Assembly (NCBI GenBank): GCA_003996215.1
Contig: QJPP01000687.1
Location: 248,001 to 312,000, forward strand
Direction of reading: 5' to 3'
DNA length: 64,000 bases
Source of the DNA: Jaltomata sinuosa
Lineage: Eukaryota > Streptophyta > Magnoliopsida > Solanales > Solanaceae
A program made the translations under genes and the position numbers. Each line of letters opens with the position of its first letter. Position 1 is the stretch's first letter. Below are positions 41,922 to 53,319 of this stretch, one piece after another. The notes below the pieces were generated by a model. It was not told the origin of the DNA, ran no database searches, and saw only the letters and a list, made by a program, of their open reading frames with translations.

Positions 41922-43697
41922 ATGAAGAGAATTTCTCTGCGCAATGGCAATAATGGTATTCCTTTTATATCTTTCTTTTCTACTTCCATTTCTGTAAGCG
42001 ATTATACAAATACATCCATTTCGGTAAAGGGTAAAGTTGGGGTACACATCAATATTGAGAAAGAGGTCAAGTGTTTACATGATGCTGTTACTCTCTTCCA
42101 TCGAATGGTTAGAATGAAGCCTCTTCCTTCTCTTCCCGTCTTCTGCAAGTTATTTAAGACTATGATAAATATGAAGCATTACTCTGATGTCATTTCTCTT
42201 TTTCGACAAATGCAGAAATTGGGCATCCCAATTAATGATTTCATCTTGAGTATTCTCATTAATAGTTATTGCTTGATGCATCGTGTTGATTGTGCATATT
42301 CGGTGTTTCCCATTTACTTCAAGAGTGGCATTCCATTTGATGTTGTCACCTTTACTGCCCTAATAAGGGGACTTTTTGCCGAAAATAAGGTCAAAGATGC
42401 TGTTGTCTTGTTCAAAAAATTGGTGAGAGAGAAGATTTGTGAGCCGAACGAAGTCATGTATGCAACCGTCATGAATGGGCTAAGCAAAAGGGGTCATACC
42501 GACAAGACTTTAAGTTTGCTCCGGTTAATGGAAAACGGGAACACTAAGCCCGACATAATCATCTATAGCATCGTCATAGATTCCCTTTGCAAAGATGGTA
42601 ACTTTGATGCTGCTATCAATCTTTTGAACGAGATGAAGCAAAAAGGCGTTCATCCAGACATAGTCACGTATAGTTCATTAATTGATGGCTTGTGTAAGTT
42701 TGGTCATTGGGAAAAGGTTAGGACTTTGTTCTCTGAGATGGTGAACCTTAACATTTATCCAGATGTGCGCACCTTCACCATACTAATAGATGGACTATGC
42801 AAAGAAGGCAAAGTTGAAGATGCCGAGGAAGTAATGAGACACATGACCGAAAAAGGTGTAGAGCCTGATATAATCACCTACAGTGCGATAATGGATGGAT
42901 ATTGTTTGCGTGGTCAACTGGATGGAGCGAGGAGAGTTTTTGATTTCATGATAGATAAGGGAATTGAGCCTAACATTATTAGCTACAATATACTAATAAA
43001 TGGATACTCTAAGAAAAAAAGACTTGCCGAGGCTATGCAATTGTTTTGTGAAATTTCTCAAAAGGGATTAAAACCTAATATTGTTACCTATAATACTATC
43101 TTGCAAGGTCTATTTGATGTTGGAAGAATTGGATTTGCTAGAAAAATCTATGCTGAGATGTTGTCTGTGGGGCCCATTCCTAATTTATACATTCATGTCA
43201 CATTGCTCAATGGTTATTTTAGATATGGACTTGTTGAAGAAGCTATGTCGCTCTTTAATAAGTTGAAAAGAAAGAGAGAAAATACTAGTATTGCATTTTA
43301 CAATGTTGTCATTAATGGATTGTGCAAAAATGGTAAACTCGATGTAGCTCATTCTATTTTTGAGAAGCTCTCTTCCATTGGATTGCTTCCGAATGTGAAA
43401 ACATACACTGTAATGATAAATGGATTTTGTCTAGTAGGATTGTTAGATGAAGCTAAAAGTATGCTAAGTAAAATGGAGGAGAATGGTTGTTTTTCAAACA
43501 ATGTCACTTACAATATTATTGTGCAAGGATTTTTGAGGTGCAGAAAAATTAGTGAAATGGCAACTTTTATGAAAAAAATGGCTGGAAGGAGATTTTCATT
43601 TGATGCAACTACAGCTGAGTTATTGGTGAACGTTATAAAGGAGAATCCTTCCGTCTTTGACATGATACCAGAGCTTCACTCGGAAAATAAGAAGTGA
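41922..43697 (+). CDS. Restorer-of-fertility-like P-class PPR protein (PPR4)
   Basis: Intronless, 591 residues from ATG 41922. It differs from PPR3 by only three residues that I can see. These are Ser to Ile near the N-terminus (MKRIS), Leu to Pro before VFCKLF, and Ser to Leu in KGLKPN of motif 9. None of the three is a position 5 or 35 recognition residue, so PPR3 and PPR4 should bind the same RNA. Architecture is as for PPR3: a basic leader suited to mitochondrial import, 14 PPR motifs and an ENKK end. The leader word at 41896 has the common form, whereas PPR3 has a variant. Confidence 0.93.
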   Translation: MKRISLRNGNNGIPFISFFSTSISVSDYTNTSISVKGKVGVHINIEKEVKCLHDAVTLFHRMVRMKPLPSLPVFCKLFKTMINMKHYSDVISLFRQMQKLGIPINDFILSILINSYCLMHRVDCAYSVFPIYFKSGIPFDVVTFTALIRGLFAENKVKDAVVLFKKLVREKICEPNEVMYATVMNGLSKRGHTDKTLSLLRLMENGNTKPDIIIYSIVIDSLCKDGNFDAAINLLNEMKQKGVHPDIVTYSSLIDGLCKFGHWEKVRTLFSEMVNLNIYPDVRTFTILIDGLCKEGKVEDAEEVMRHMTEKGVEPDIITYSAIMDGYCLRGQLDGARRVFDFMIDKGIEPNIISYNILINGYSKKKRLAEAMQLFCEISQKGLKPNIVTYNTILQGLFDVGRIGFARKIYAEMLSVGPIPNLYIHVTLLNGYFRYGLVEEAMSLFNKLKRKRENTSIAFYNVVINGLCKNGKLDVAHSIFEKLSSIGLLPNVKTYTVMINGFCLVGLLDEAKSMLSKMEENGCFSNNVTYNIIVQGFLRCRKISEMATFMKKMAGRRFSFDATTAELLVNVIKENPSVFDMIPELHSENKK

Positions 43698-44211
43698 ATA
43701 TTTCTTTTGCTTGGTTAATTCGGCTACGCTATGGTTGTGAAACAATATCCTTTTTATCACTGCAAAAGAAATGACATCCAATGCAATTGCAGTTGCTGAT
43801 GGCAGTTTGAACGTTGCTTGAGTTTTCTAGGCAGACCTATTGAGGAGGTACTTCAATTTTGATATTTGGATTTCTTCATCCGCTTTTCTTTTTCTTAGAA
43901 ATTAAATGTTATTGTACTCTTAATATGAGAAAAAATGGTGACCATACTGAATTTCTTAAAAAAGAATAATTGTAAGTTCCCTTTTGTGTACACATTATAA
44001 GTGTGGTAATATCGTTTTCAGTGCTATTTAGTTATCTAAAGGAACATCAAAATATTCATGTTTCCAAGTAAACCCTCCCAAAGAGAAAAAATATCTGTTA
44101 TATTTTCTTATGCCGATTTCACCAGCATTGCTTGTAGTTGTCTTTCATCTTTCTAGGTTTTTATTTTTTAATTGTTTTCACATTATTTATTGTTTGTCAA
44201 TTTACCTGCAG

Positions 44212-44437
44212 GTTGATGCAGGGCATGTTGCTAGTACAGCAATGGTTGCACCGAGTTCAGAAAATTTCTCTAAAGGTTTTAAGACTCACTACTCACTAGT
44301 ATCTTAACAACTGCATTTGTGACTTGCTTTCCTAAATCTTTCTTCCATGCAGGTGTCTCTAGCATCAGACTCTTATGTACAACTACATGTCTAGAGATGT
44401 TACAACAAGTTTTGGTTACGATTACATCCTTTGGCAG
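44212..44437 (+). pseudogene. TOM40 gene remnant (copy B)
   Basis: Exons 44212-44275 and 44353-44437 are identical in content to copy A, including the same one-base shift after VSLASD. The damage therefore predates the duplication. Confidence 0.8.
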
Positions 44438-44861
44438 GTAACCTTTTGTCGTTATTTTTTTTCAAAAATCTAACTTTAATTCCTGCAGGCTAGTGTTGGG
44501 CTTGGCACTTTAATTCCAGTAGTGTTGCAGTTACCTGTTGGCTTTGAAATCTTTTTTCCTAGTTTCTAACTTGGTGGTCTGATCTTGTGTAACTGTACTA
44601 TTTGCTGGAACGGTGCAGTGTCTAGTAAAAAATGAAAGCTCCAAATTTAGTGCCTCGAAATTGTCATTATCTTTTTCGAAATGATTGTATGCAGACTCCA
44701 ATAGATCATTTCTTGCCCTTAGGTTTTGACACCTTGATGGTAGAACAGTGCTAGCATTATAATCCAGTTTACGTTAAAGACCGACTACCATCTCTTCCCT
44801 GTATATTGCGTGGATAGACTTGGTCTGTGCCTGTGAGTCCACATTCTTGCTTCGTAATTGT

Positions 44862-45010
44862 TTTGTTGACAAGGGAACCCACAACCACTATCCTTCGGGT
44901 GCGCATAGGGTAAACCCCAGTCCAGTGCAATACCCCGCAAACTACACAAGAGAAGTATAACGCACTAAGAATGTCCCGTGCGATGAGCTCGGTCACCCTT
45001 GTGGGTCTTG
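44862..45010 (-). mobile_element. SINE-like repeat (copy B)
   Basis: Duplicate of 28890-29040 with one or two base changes. Confidence 0.55.
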
Positions 45011-45271
45011 CTTGCTTCCTAATTTATATGTTAAAGATTTACTTTCAATACTTATATTTAATCAAAAAAAGTAATTTTAGAGTTTAGAAGGGATACAAAC
45101 TTGGTCAAACTCATTCTAAGTAAAAGGAGAATATCTGAGATGTGGATGGAAGCAGAGAAGCTAGAAGAACTATCCTTAGACCACATTCCAACTGAACTTT
45201 AAATTGGCAAGTGCCACCGTCCAATTTTTATTTTTTACCCTCTATTGTAATGAAATAATTGAAGTTCATTT

Positions 45272-45401
45272 ATTCTTTCAAGGAGAGCCTTTTGAAAGAC
45301 GGAAATATAGAAACAGAGAGAAAATCCAAAGATCATGTGTGGAAAGTGTTAATCTTGTGAAAGAAGTTATCTATCCATCCGGGATACTTGAGCTTTATTG
45401 A
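45272..45401 (+). pseudogene. Unidentified exon-like relic (copy B)
   Basis: Same frame as 29300-29429 (ERRKYRNREKIQR to ILELY). Unassigned. Confidence 0.35.
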
Positions 45402-46096
45402 AATTTGTCATTCTTTTTATGATCTGTTAACATAAATGCTTCCAATGTTGTCGGGCCTATTTTGAACTTCCTAGTTACTAGAATAAGTGGTTGTTGGGTT
45501 TGAGTTTTTAACTTAAGAGTTAAGTCTGATGTATTCTTTGGTAAATTTTTTTCCTTTTCCTTTTTCATCCTATTAACAAAAGCAAAGTACCAGCTTATTC
45601 CCATTTTACTTTGTTCTGGATACTTTTAGTTTTCTCTATATTGTTTCTGTTGTGGGATATTTCCACTACTTGTGCCTTGGCAATCTAAATTTTGGTTCCT
45701 TTTAACCAATTATCTCAGTAAGCCAAACCTTAGGCATCTCAGAAACTATTGATTCCTGAGGGGATAGCCTGGCAGTTTTCTGCTTGCAGTTCCTTGTCTA
45801 AGCAATTTCTTTTACATAATGTTCTTGAGTCAAAGAGGTATTGGGATGAGGTGATAGACAAGATATGGCACAACTTTAGCTCACCGAGGACATGACCGTT
45901 GATAGGAGGATGTGGAGGTCGAGAATTAGGGTAGAGCGTTAGTTTAGGTAGTTGGGCGTATTTCTTTTCCTTTCTGTGATTAGTATTATTCTTGTTTCTC
46001 ATTATTTTTAGATTTCTATTACTCCATGTTGTTCCTTTAGCTTCGGTTATCTTATTTTCTTCTTGTTTCTGTTTGTTGCTACTGCTTCTTTTTTTA

Positions 46097-46219
46097 TTGA
46101 AGGTCTATTGGAAACATCCTCTCTACCTTCTCAAGGTAGGGGTAAGGTGTGTGTATGCTCTACCCTCTCCAGACCTTACCTATGAGAGATTACACTGGAT
46201 TTGTTGTTATTGTTGTAAT
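46097..46219 (+). mobile_element. RTE-type LINE 3' tail (copy B)
   Basis: Duplicate of the tail at 30125; lies just before the TatD exon. Confidence 0.55.
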
Positions 46220-46276
46220 GTTCTTGAGTCACTCATGAAGATTTGAGCTCATTCGCGTGACCATGAATGTTTTCAG

Positions 46277-46346
46277 GGTTTTCTTTCCTCATGATTTGGA
46301 TTCGGCAGCGGAAGCCCTTCTTGCTAGTGGTAGGGAAGCTTTATGA
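46277..46346 (+). pseudogene. TatD-type DNase last exon (copy B)
   Basis: Reads VFFPHDLDSAAEALLASGREAL and stop, as in copy A. The adjacent upstream exon is deleted, as in copy A. Confidence 0.75.
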
Positions 46347-47876
46347 AGTCGCGCGTTTAAGAGAAAAGCAACACGAAGTCTGTAATAGTGTATGAGAAAA
46401 CAAACAGATGGAAAATGCTCCAGAACTCAACGTGGAAGTATAAAATTTGTTTTTGTTCTGTTTGGGAAAAAAGGACTCACATGTAAAGGTTGAGCAAAAG
46501 TTACTAGGTTCGATCAAATTCGCATGAGGACTTCTAGCTCCACTCTTGAAAACACCAACAATGAATCATTTTCTTCAAGTTATTTATACCAAAACTAATT
46601 AGAAATTGTGTTTTATAGTTAGAAATTTTGATGTAAATCTAATTTGCTATTTTGCAAATTGTGTTAGCAAGAGATTGGTTTTTCAGCATACTTTTGGAAA
46701 TATCATGATTTGAAATTATTGATTTTAAATATGGATTGATTCGAAGTTGAAATTTTATTTGGACATGCAATTTGAATTTTACAAGTTGGTATTTATTCTT
46801 GTTAAATATAGTTATTAAAACTTCTTTAATTCATATACAATTTTAACAAATGAGCAAATCATGGATTATCCTATGGTTTATTTATGCGGACCAACCCACC
46901 TCTAAGTCAAAATTTCCTTCCTTGCATTCTTTCCATTTCAAGATAAATGGTGTTTTTATTTTGGGCATACTCATTAAGAAAACTACTCATTCTTAAAAAT
47001 AAAAGGTAGTTTACTCTTAATAAATACCTTGAGAAAAATACATTACTCTTTAGTAGTTTTTTTGATTGTGTAAATTCAATTAATTTAATTAAGGATAAAA
47101 TTACAAGAATATCATTAAATTGGGATAATTTCAAAAATATACCTTTTAAAAAAAATATTTATATTTACATAGCCTATAAAATTAATTACATTCGCATAGC
47201 CCCATTTTTATGCGATATACAATTTCACACCACTTTATACATGTTTATACAACTTTATACCGCTTTATAATAGTGTATAAGAAGTGTGTATACACACTTT
47301 TACGTTATTATACAAATTTATACGAAAAATATGTTAGGTGTCCTACATTCGAAATGAGTCAAACCTTTTTCAAATTTTAACTAGAATTTCAAAACAACCC
47401 CAACGAACTATAATTATTAATTTGTTAAAATTGTCAACAAAAGCACCTGTATAATCACATAAACCTGCACTTAAATTGTAATTTTATTCCAATTAAAGTA
47501 TGATGATCGATTTGTTGATACAATCACTGAGGATTTCTCTCCAATGACAGACCAAGAATCAATTTTAATTTGAAGGTACATTTGGGCCTCCAGCTTCAAA
47601 ATCTAAGGAAGTTTCAAGAAAATTAACACTCGAATAAAATCGAAATAAAAAATATATAGGAAGCAAATCTATTATGCAAGAATAGAAATAGCAATTTTGC
47701 ATTATTTGCCTTGTCAATATATTTCACTTTGATATATTAAAAAAAAACAATATTTTTTTTCATATTTTATCTTTAGTATTGATTACTTATTTTTTAAAAT
47801 CTAATATCAAACATCAAATAATATGAGTATTATGAGCAAATGTTCATTTTTTAATTTCGCACAGAGTTTAAGAAAA
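46347..47876. other. Non-coding stretch upstream of truncated PPR6
   Basis: Counterpart of 30373-31890 with scattered substitutions. No gene. Confidence 0.45.
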
Positions 47877-47904
47877 CACTGGGTATGTTGTTGTTGTTGT
47901 TGTT
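47877..47904 (+). mobile_element. 28-bp RTE LINE tail insertion with 18-bp target duplication
   Basis: The insert CACTGGGTATG followed by TTG repeats is the extreme 3' end of plant RTE elements. It is flanked by GCACAGAGTTTAAGAAAA on both sides (47859-47876, 47905-47922). Copy A has that word once, as CACACAGAGTTTAAGAAAA near 31885. This is a very short 5'-truncated insertion made after the A/B duplication. Confidence 0.85.
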
Positions 47905-48016
47905 GCACAGAGTTTAAGAAAATAAAGATATTTTTTGCATTTTGTGGTGTTAAATTATAATTACTTCATACAATCGTTCATATAAGTTGTAAACTTAAAA
48001 TAGCCATACTTTATTT

Positions 48017-48313
48017 TGATAACCCCATTATAACCGACTTTCACATGTTATTTATTTTTAATTTTGATTCTATCCACGTATTTGTAGGAATAAGGATATG
48101 TATAAATCTTAGTTATATTTATATCCCTTTAAACAAGGTAAATTAAATAGTTTTTACTTATTCAATAGTTATAAAAATATATTTAGTGTATAATTAATGT
48201 ATGTTAAATAAGATTTGTATGAATAAAGTCATAATCCTACAATTACTAAAACTATGTAGACTGGATAATAAAAGTAAAACAACATAGAAAAGTTGGTTAT
48301 AATGGGGTTATCA
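48017..48313. mobile_element. 297-bp terminal-inverted-repeat element (copy B)
   Basis: Same element and junction as 31995-32291. It is followed directly by GAGATGCTGTTGTC of PPR motif 3. Confidence 0.75.
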
Positions 48314-49617
48314 GAGATGCTGTTGTCTTGTTCAAAAAGTTGGTGAGGGAGAACATTTGTGAGCCTAATGAAGTCATGTATGCAACCGTAATGAATGGGC
48401 TTAGTAAAAGGGGTCATACCGACAAGACTTTAAGTTTGCTCCGGTTAATGGAAAACGGGAACACTAAGCCCAACATATATATCTACAGCATTGTCATTGA
48501 TGCCCTCTGCAAAGATGGAAACTTAGATGCTGCTATCAATCTTTTGAACGAGATGAAGCAGAAAGGCATTCCTCCCGACATAGTCACATATACTTCATTA
48601 ATTGATGGTTTGTGTAAGCTTGGCCAGTGGGAAAAGGTTAAGATTTTTCTCTCTGAGATGGTGAACCTTAATATTTATCCAAATATCCGCACCTTCAACA
48701 TAGTGATAGATGGACTATGCAAAGAAGGAAAAGTTAAAGATGCCGAGGAAGTAATGAAACATATGAACAAAAAGGGTGTGGAGCCTAATATAATCACCTA
48801 CAGTGCGATAATGGATGGATATTGTTTGCGTGATCAACTAGATAGAGCGAGGAGAATTTTTGATATGTTGATAGATAAAGGCATTGAACCTAACATTATT
48901 AGCTACAACATACTAATAAATGGATACTGTAAGGAAAAGAAACTGGTCGAGGCTATGCAATTATTTTGTGAAATTTCTCAGAAGAGATCAAAACCTAATA
49001 TTGTTACCTACAATACTATCTTGCGAGGTCTTTTTGTAGTTGGAAGAATTGGTGATGCAAAACGAATTTTTGCTGAGATGCTATCTGGGCCCCCCATACC
49101 TAATGTGTACACTCATGGCACTTTGCTCAATGGTTATTTTAAGTACGGACTTGTTGAAGAAGCTATGTTGCTGGTTAATAAGTTGGAAAGAAAGAGAGAA
49201 GATACTGATATTGCATTGTACAATGTTTTCATAAATGGATTGTGCAAAAATGGTAAACTCGGTGAAGCTATTGCGATTTTCGAGAAGCTTTCTTTAATCG
49301 GATTGCTTTCAGATGCGAGAACATACAATACGATGATAAATGGATTTTGTCTTGAAGGATTGTTAGATGAAGCTACAGATATGCTAAGAGAAATGGAGGA
49401 CAATGATTGTTCTTCAAACAATGTCACTTACAACGTTATTGTGCAAAGATTCCTCAGGTGCAACAAAATTAGTGAAATGGCATCTTTCATGAAGGAAATG
49501 GCTGGAAGTGGCTTCTCATTTGATGCATCTACAACTGGGTTATTGATAAACGTTATAAGGGAGAATCCTTCCATCCTTGAAATGATACAAGAGCTTCACT
49601 TGAAAAATAAGAAGTGA
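48314..49617 (+). pseudogene. N-terminally truncated RFL PPR gene (PPR6, copy B)
   Basis: Same truncation as PPR5. The open frame has no ATG before 48376, giving at most 413 residues. Unlike the rest of copies A and B, it differs strongly from PPR5 between about 48892 and 49106. There it reads NIISYNILINGYCKEKKLVEAM and LRGLF-VGRIGDAKR, close to PPR1. Elsewhere PPR5 and PPR6 differ only sparsely. It keeps an undamaged frame, but transit peptide, leader word and motifs 1-2 are lost. Confidence 0.88.
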
Positions 49618-50450
49618 ATATTTCTTTGGCTTGGTTTATTTGGCTATGTTTGTGATACAATTTCCTTTTTATCCCTGCAAAAGAAATGACATCCAATGTA
49701 ATTGCAGAAACTGATGGCAATTGGAACATTGCTTGAGTTTTCTAGGCAGACCTATTGAAGGAGGTACTTCAATTTTGATATTTTGAGTTCTTTATTCGCT
49801 CTTCTTTTTCATAGAAATCAAGTGTTATTGCACTCTTAATATGAGAAAAAATGGTGACCATACCGATTTTAAAAAATAATAATAATGGCGAGTTTCCTTA
49901 TGTGTACACATTAAAAGTCTAGTAATATCATTTTTCAGTGCTACTTAGTTATCTTCAGCTGTTTCTTGGATAGAAGCACAGGGCAGGGACAAAAAATATA
50001 ATTATTATCTACTTCGAGTGAGAGGAATGATAGATGTCTCAATGACAAGATAAACAACATAGGGCAGGTTAAATTTTGACGTACATATGGTGCAGGAAGA
50101 ATCTTGTTCAGGCTAGTGGCTTATATGGGATTTGGGTATAAAAGTGCTTTCTTTTCTTCCTTTATTACATTCTCGAACTGTTTCTGTATTTATCGAAGGT
50201 TGTTAGCTAGGCTTGATTGCTGAAGAATGAAAATGTGTCCTAATAGAGCGGAATATGCTTGACATGTAATAATTGTTGGTCTAGTATTTGATTGTTGAAA
50301 CTTAGAAGATAAATAAGTATGTCTACGACTGTCAATTTCTGTGATGGAGTGAAGAGAAATCGATTATGCGGTATATGTAGTTTTAGTCTTTAGAGCAAGA
50401 CTTTGGCTATTGTAGCCAAATTTGAACTGTTATCTTTCTAAATCCGAAAT
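49618..50450. other. 3' flank of PPR6
   Basis: Counterpart of 33596-34441, with a 13-bp deletion near 50344. No gene. Confidence 0.45.
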
Positions 50451-52039
50451 ATGGTGTTCATAGGCAAAGTGCAAGGAGAAATTTAAGCAATCATTTTTCA
50501 TGGAAATGTACTCAAGAATGTTGTTCTACGACCTGTCTGCTTAGTGAATCCAGTTATGCAACCACTTATGTTTTCATGCCATGAATCGACCTCAGCTGCT
50601 CGTATGGAAGAACGTGGTTTTGAAAGCACTACAATATCTGATATTTTGAGAGACAAGGGTAAAGGCGCTAATGGTTCTCGGCTCTGGTACACTACAGATG
50701 ATACTATGTATGTTGCTGTCAATCAGCTAGTATTTTCATGCTTTGTCTAAACTGGCTTTGCATCTCACCATTGACATCGCACACATAGTAAGTTCACATA
50801 GAGACTACTAAAAGTAACCACATTCGGCAGAAAGTGTAAGTTAGCACACTATGATGATAAAATGGTTTGGTCATGTCTTGCATCGTCGACCTCTAGATGC
50901 ACCAGTCAATAGGTGTAAAATCATGGTGAGTGAATGTGTTGAAAAGGGCGCGAGATAGACTTAGTATCACATGGCAGGAAGTTGCCTTGAATGACCTACA
51001 ATCTCTTAGAATCCACGATAGAACTAGAGAAAAGTAAGGCATGATGGAGAAAGGTATCTATATAGTCGATGCCAATTTGTTTTTTTTTTCCTATTCAAAA
51101 ATTGAGATTATTTTTTAATAGTATGTTTACTTTAGGTCATATGTTTTCTAGGATTCTTATAGTCATGTTAGAGATTTATATGCCAGTAAAAAGTAAAAGA
51201 GAACTTTTAGTACTTTTTATTTTGTTTGTTATTAATCCAAGATGAAATTTAATTGAGTGACATGATCATATAACCGATCCCAACTTGTTTGGGATTAATG
51301 ATCATGTCTCCACCTGTAGCTTCATCATAGTTGTCGTTAAAGATATTTAGTTGTCTATGTAATATTGAATCATGTGGACACTATCAGATAAGAGTAACAT
51401 ATATCTAATTTCTTGTATGTTTCTGTTTTTCAGTGTGATCATGTTTTGTCACAAAATTAACCTCGTCTCTGTAATCATTTGGATGTCAATTGTCAGCTGT
51501 GATCTTTTGGTAATTTAATTTTCTTTCATTAACATAATATAGCGCATTTGATGTTTATGAATTTTCAGCTGACAATACAGACAAGTGCTGGGCTTAAAAG
51601 TTTTAAATCTCCATTTCTGCTGTCTAGTTTTGCAAGACGATTTACTGGATGCCAACACAAATAGTTGGTCATAGTTAGACATATGTAATTTATTTCAACA
51701 AAATGCTCTTTGTACTTTCTTTTGTCCCCTCTTCTCTCTCATTAACTCTCTTGCACCGGATTACGTCACGAAAGTCATAGGATAGAACTGGAAAGATTAT
51801 CCAAGAAACGGAAGTTGGGAACTTTATGACATAAGAGGTAAATTTGATGGCTCTTCTCATATAAAAGAAATGTGCAGTATTGAAATGTGCTTCCTGTCAA
51901 AAGCTATTCTAGTAGCTAGATCTGTAGTTATATTGCAAGACATACTTTTACAATGATGTCAAATTTGTGTCTGTGGTGTTGCAGAACAAGCTCATCATGG
52001 TCGCACCAGAAACTAAAGTACGAAAGTGATGCAATTGAT
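50451..52039 (+). pseudogene. CBSX3-like remnant 4 (copy B)
   Basis: Same exon relics and same TAA as in copy A (ARMEERGFESTTISDIL, GSRLWYTTDDTMY, then NKLIMVAPETKV at 51984). A few substitutions are private, such as HESTSAAR for HESASAAR. Confidence 0.8.
50859..51070 (+). mobile_element. RTE-type LINE ORF end (copy B)
   Basis: Duplicate of 34850-35060, again without the SINE. Confidence 0.65.
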
Positions 52040-53319
52040 GCAATTGTGTCTGTTCCATATCCATCCGTCTTGTGCGAATAGGATTTTTATACCACCTCCC
52101 AGTTTAATTCGAATGTGCTTTGGGAATTCGCTCCATAAGTTTCTGACGGATTATATATGTTGGAGCTTATTATTTGGATCAATAAGAGCATTTTCAGTCA
52201 TATTTTGAGATCTTACTTGTATGATGTCCCCCCAAACCATTGGACTTCCAGAGAAGAGGAGTCTGGTCGCCATTAAAATCCTTCTCGGAAATATCCAATC
52301 CAGTTCTGACACTGGGTAGGACTCATCGGCGGCTAGACATAGCACATAAGCCAATAGTAGTATGAATGGAGTAGGAACTATTCGACCTCTTTCAAGAAAG
52401 AGCCTTACACATGGGGACACTGGCTGATCCTGCCGACAGGAGAGAGGGTCTCTATTTCGAATTTACGAGGATGAGTTTTGGATCATTTTGGGCTTAAGCA
52501 ATCTTTTGACATAACACCATTTGAGGGTATCTTTAGTATAATTCTCCAGAAATATAGCACATAGAAATTACTCATGTAAGAGTTTTAGCACATACTTTTA
52601 AGCATTAACTCATTTTTCTTAGGATCTTATTCATACTAAATGCTAATAAAGGTCCAATTGTCATGTTAACAATAAACTTTATATGGACTCAAAAAAAATC
52701 CAATACTCCCACCAAGATATGTACAGTGGATGAAAATACAAACACTCACTCACAAACAGAGGAGGGCTATTTAGACAATATAATAGCTGAATTGTCAACT
52801 TCATTTTTTTTTTTCAAATCTGATTCCTCAACTCAAAGCAACTATTATAATGGTGCCAATAAGGTGTAAAACTTTTAATAGGGTGAGGACTTTTGGGGAT
52901 AAATTATGTGGGTTTCATCCAAATCGAATAATATCACGCCATACAAGAGTATTTTTAGGCTGGTCGAGCCTAACAATTGTTTGGCGGGATGAGTATGAGA
53001 ATGTGGCGGGAGTGATGGGGTGCGGGGCTCGGTTTGCTTACCCTTATGAGCTTGAAGATGTGCACACAAGAAGAAGCTAGTTGCGGGCTTTGGTTGCCAT
53101 AAAAAAACTCAGAGAATGTGGGTGGCACAAGTGAATCTCAAAAATTGACCCATGAATCGTGGTAATGAGACTGATTTATGAAATTCGGTGAGGCCTCAAC
53201 TGATAGCCTTGCTTCGTTCTGCGGCGGTTTCCAAGCTAGCATCCAGGGAGATTGTTGGGTATGCGAACAAAAGCCCTACATTAGTAGCTGAAAAGATTGG
53301 GAACATATAAGATGTAGAA
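52040..53319. other. Unrecognised segment (copy B)
   Basis: Counterpart of 36031-37310; all small frames are conserved without change. No family recognised. Confidence 0.35.
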
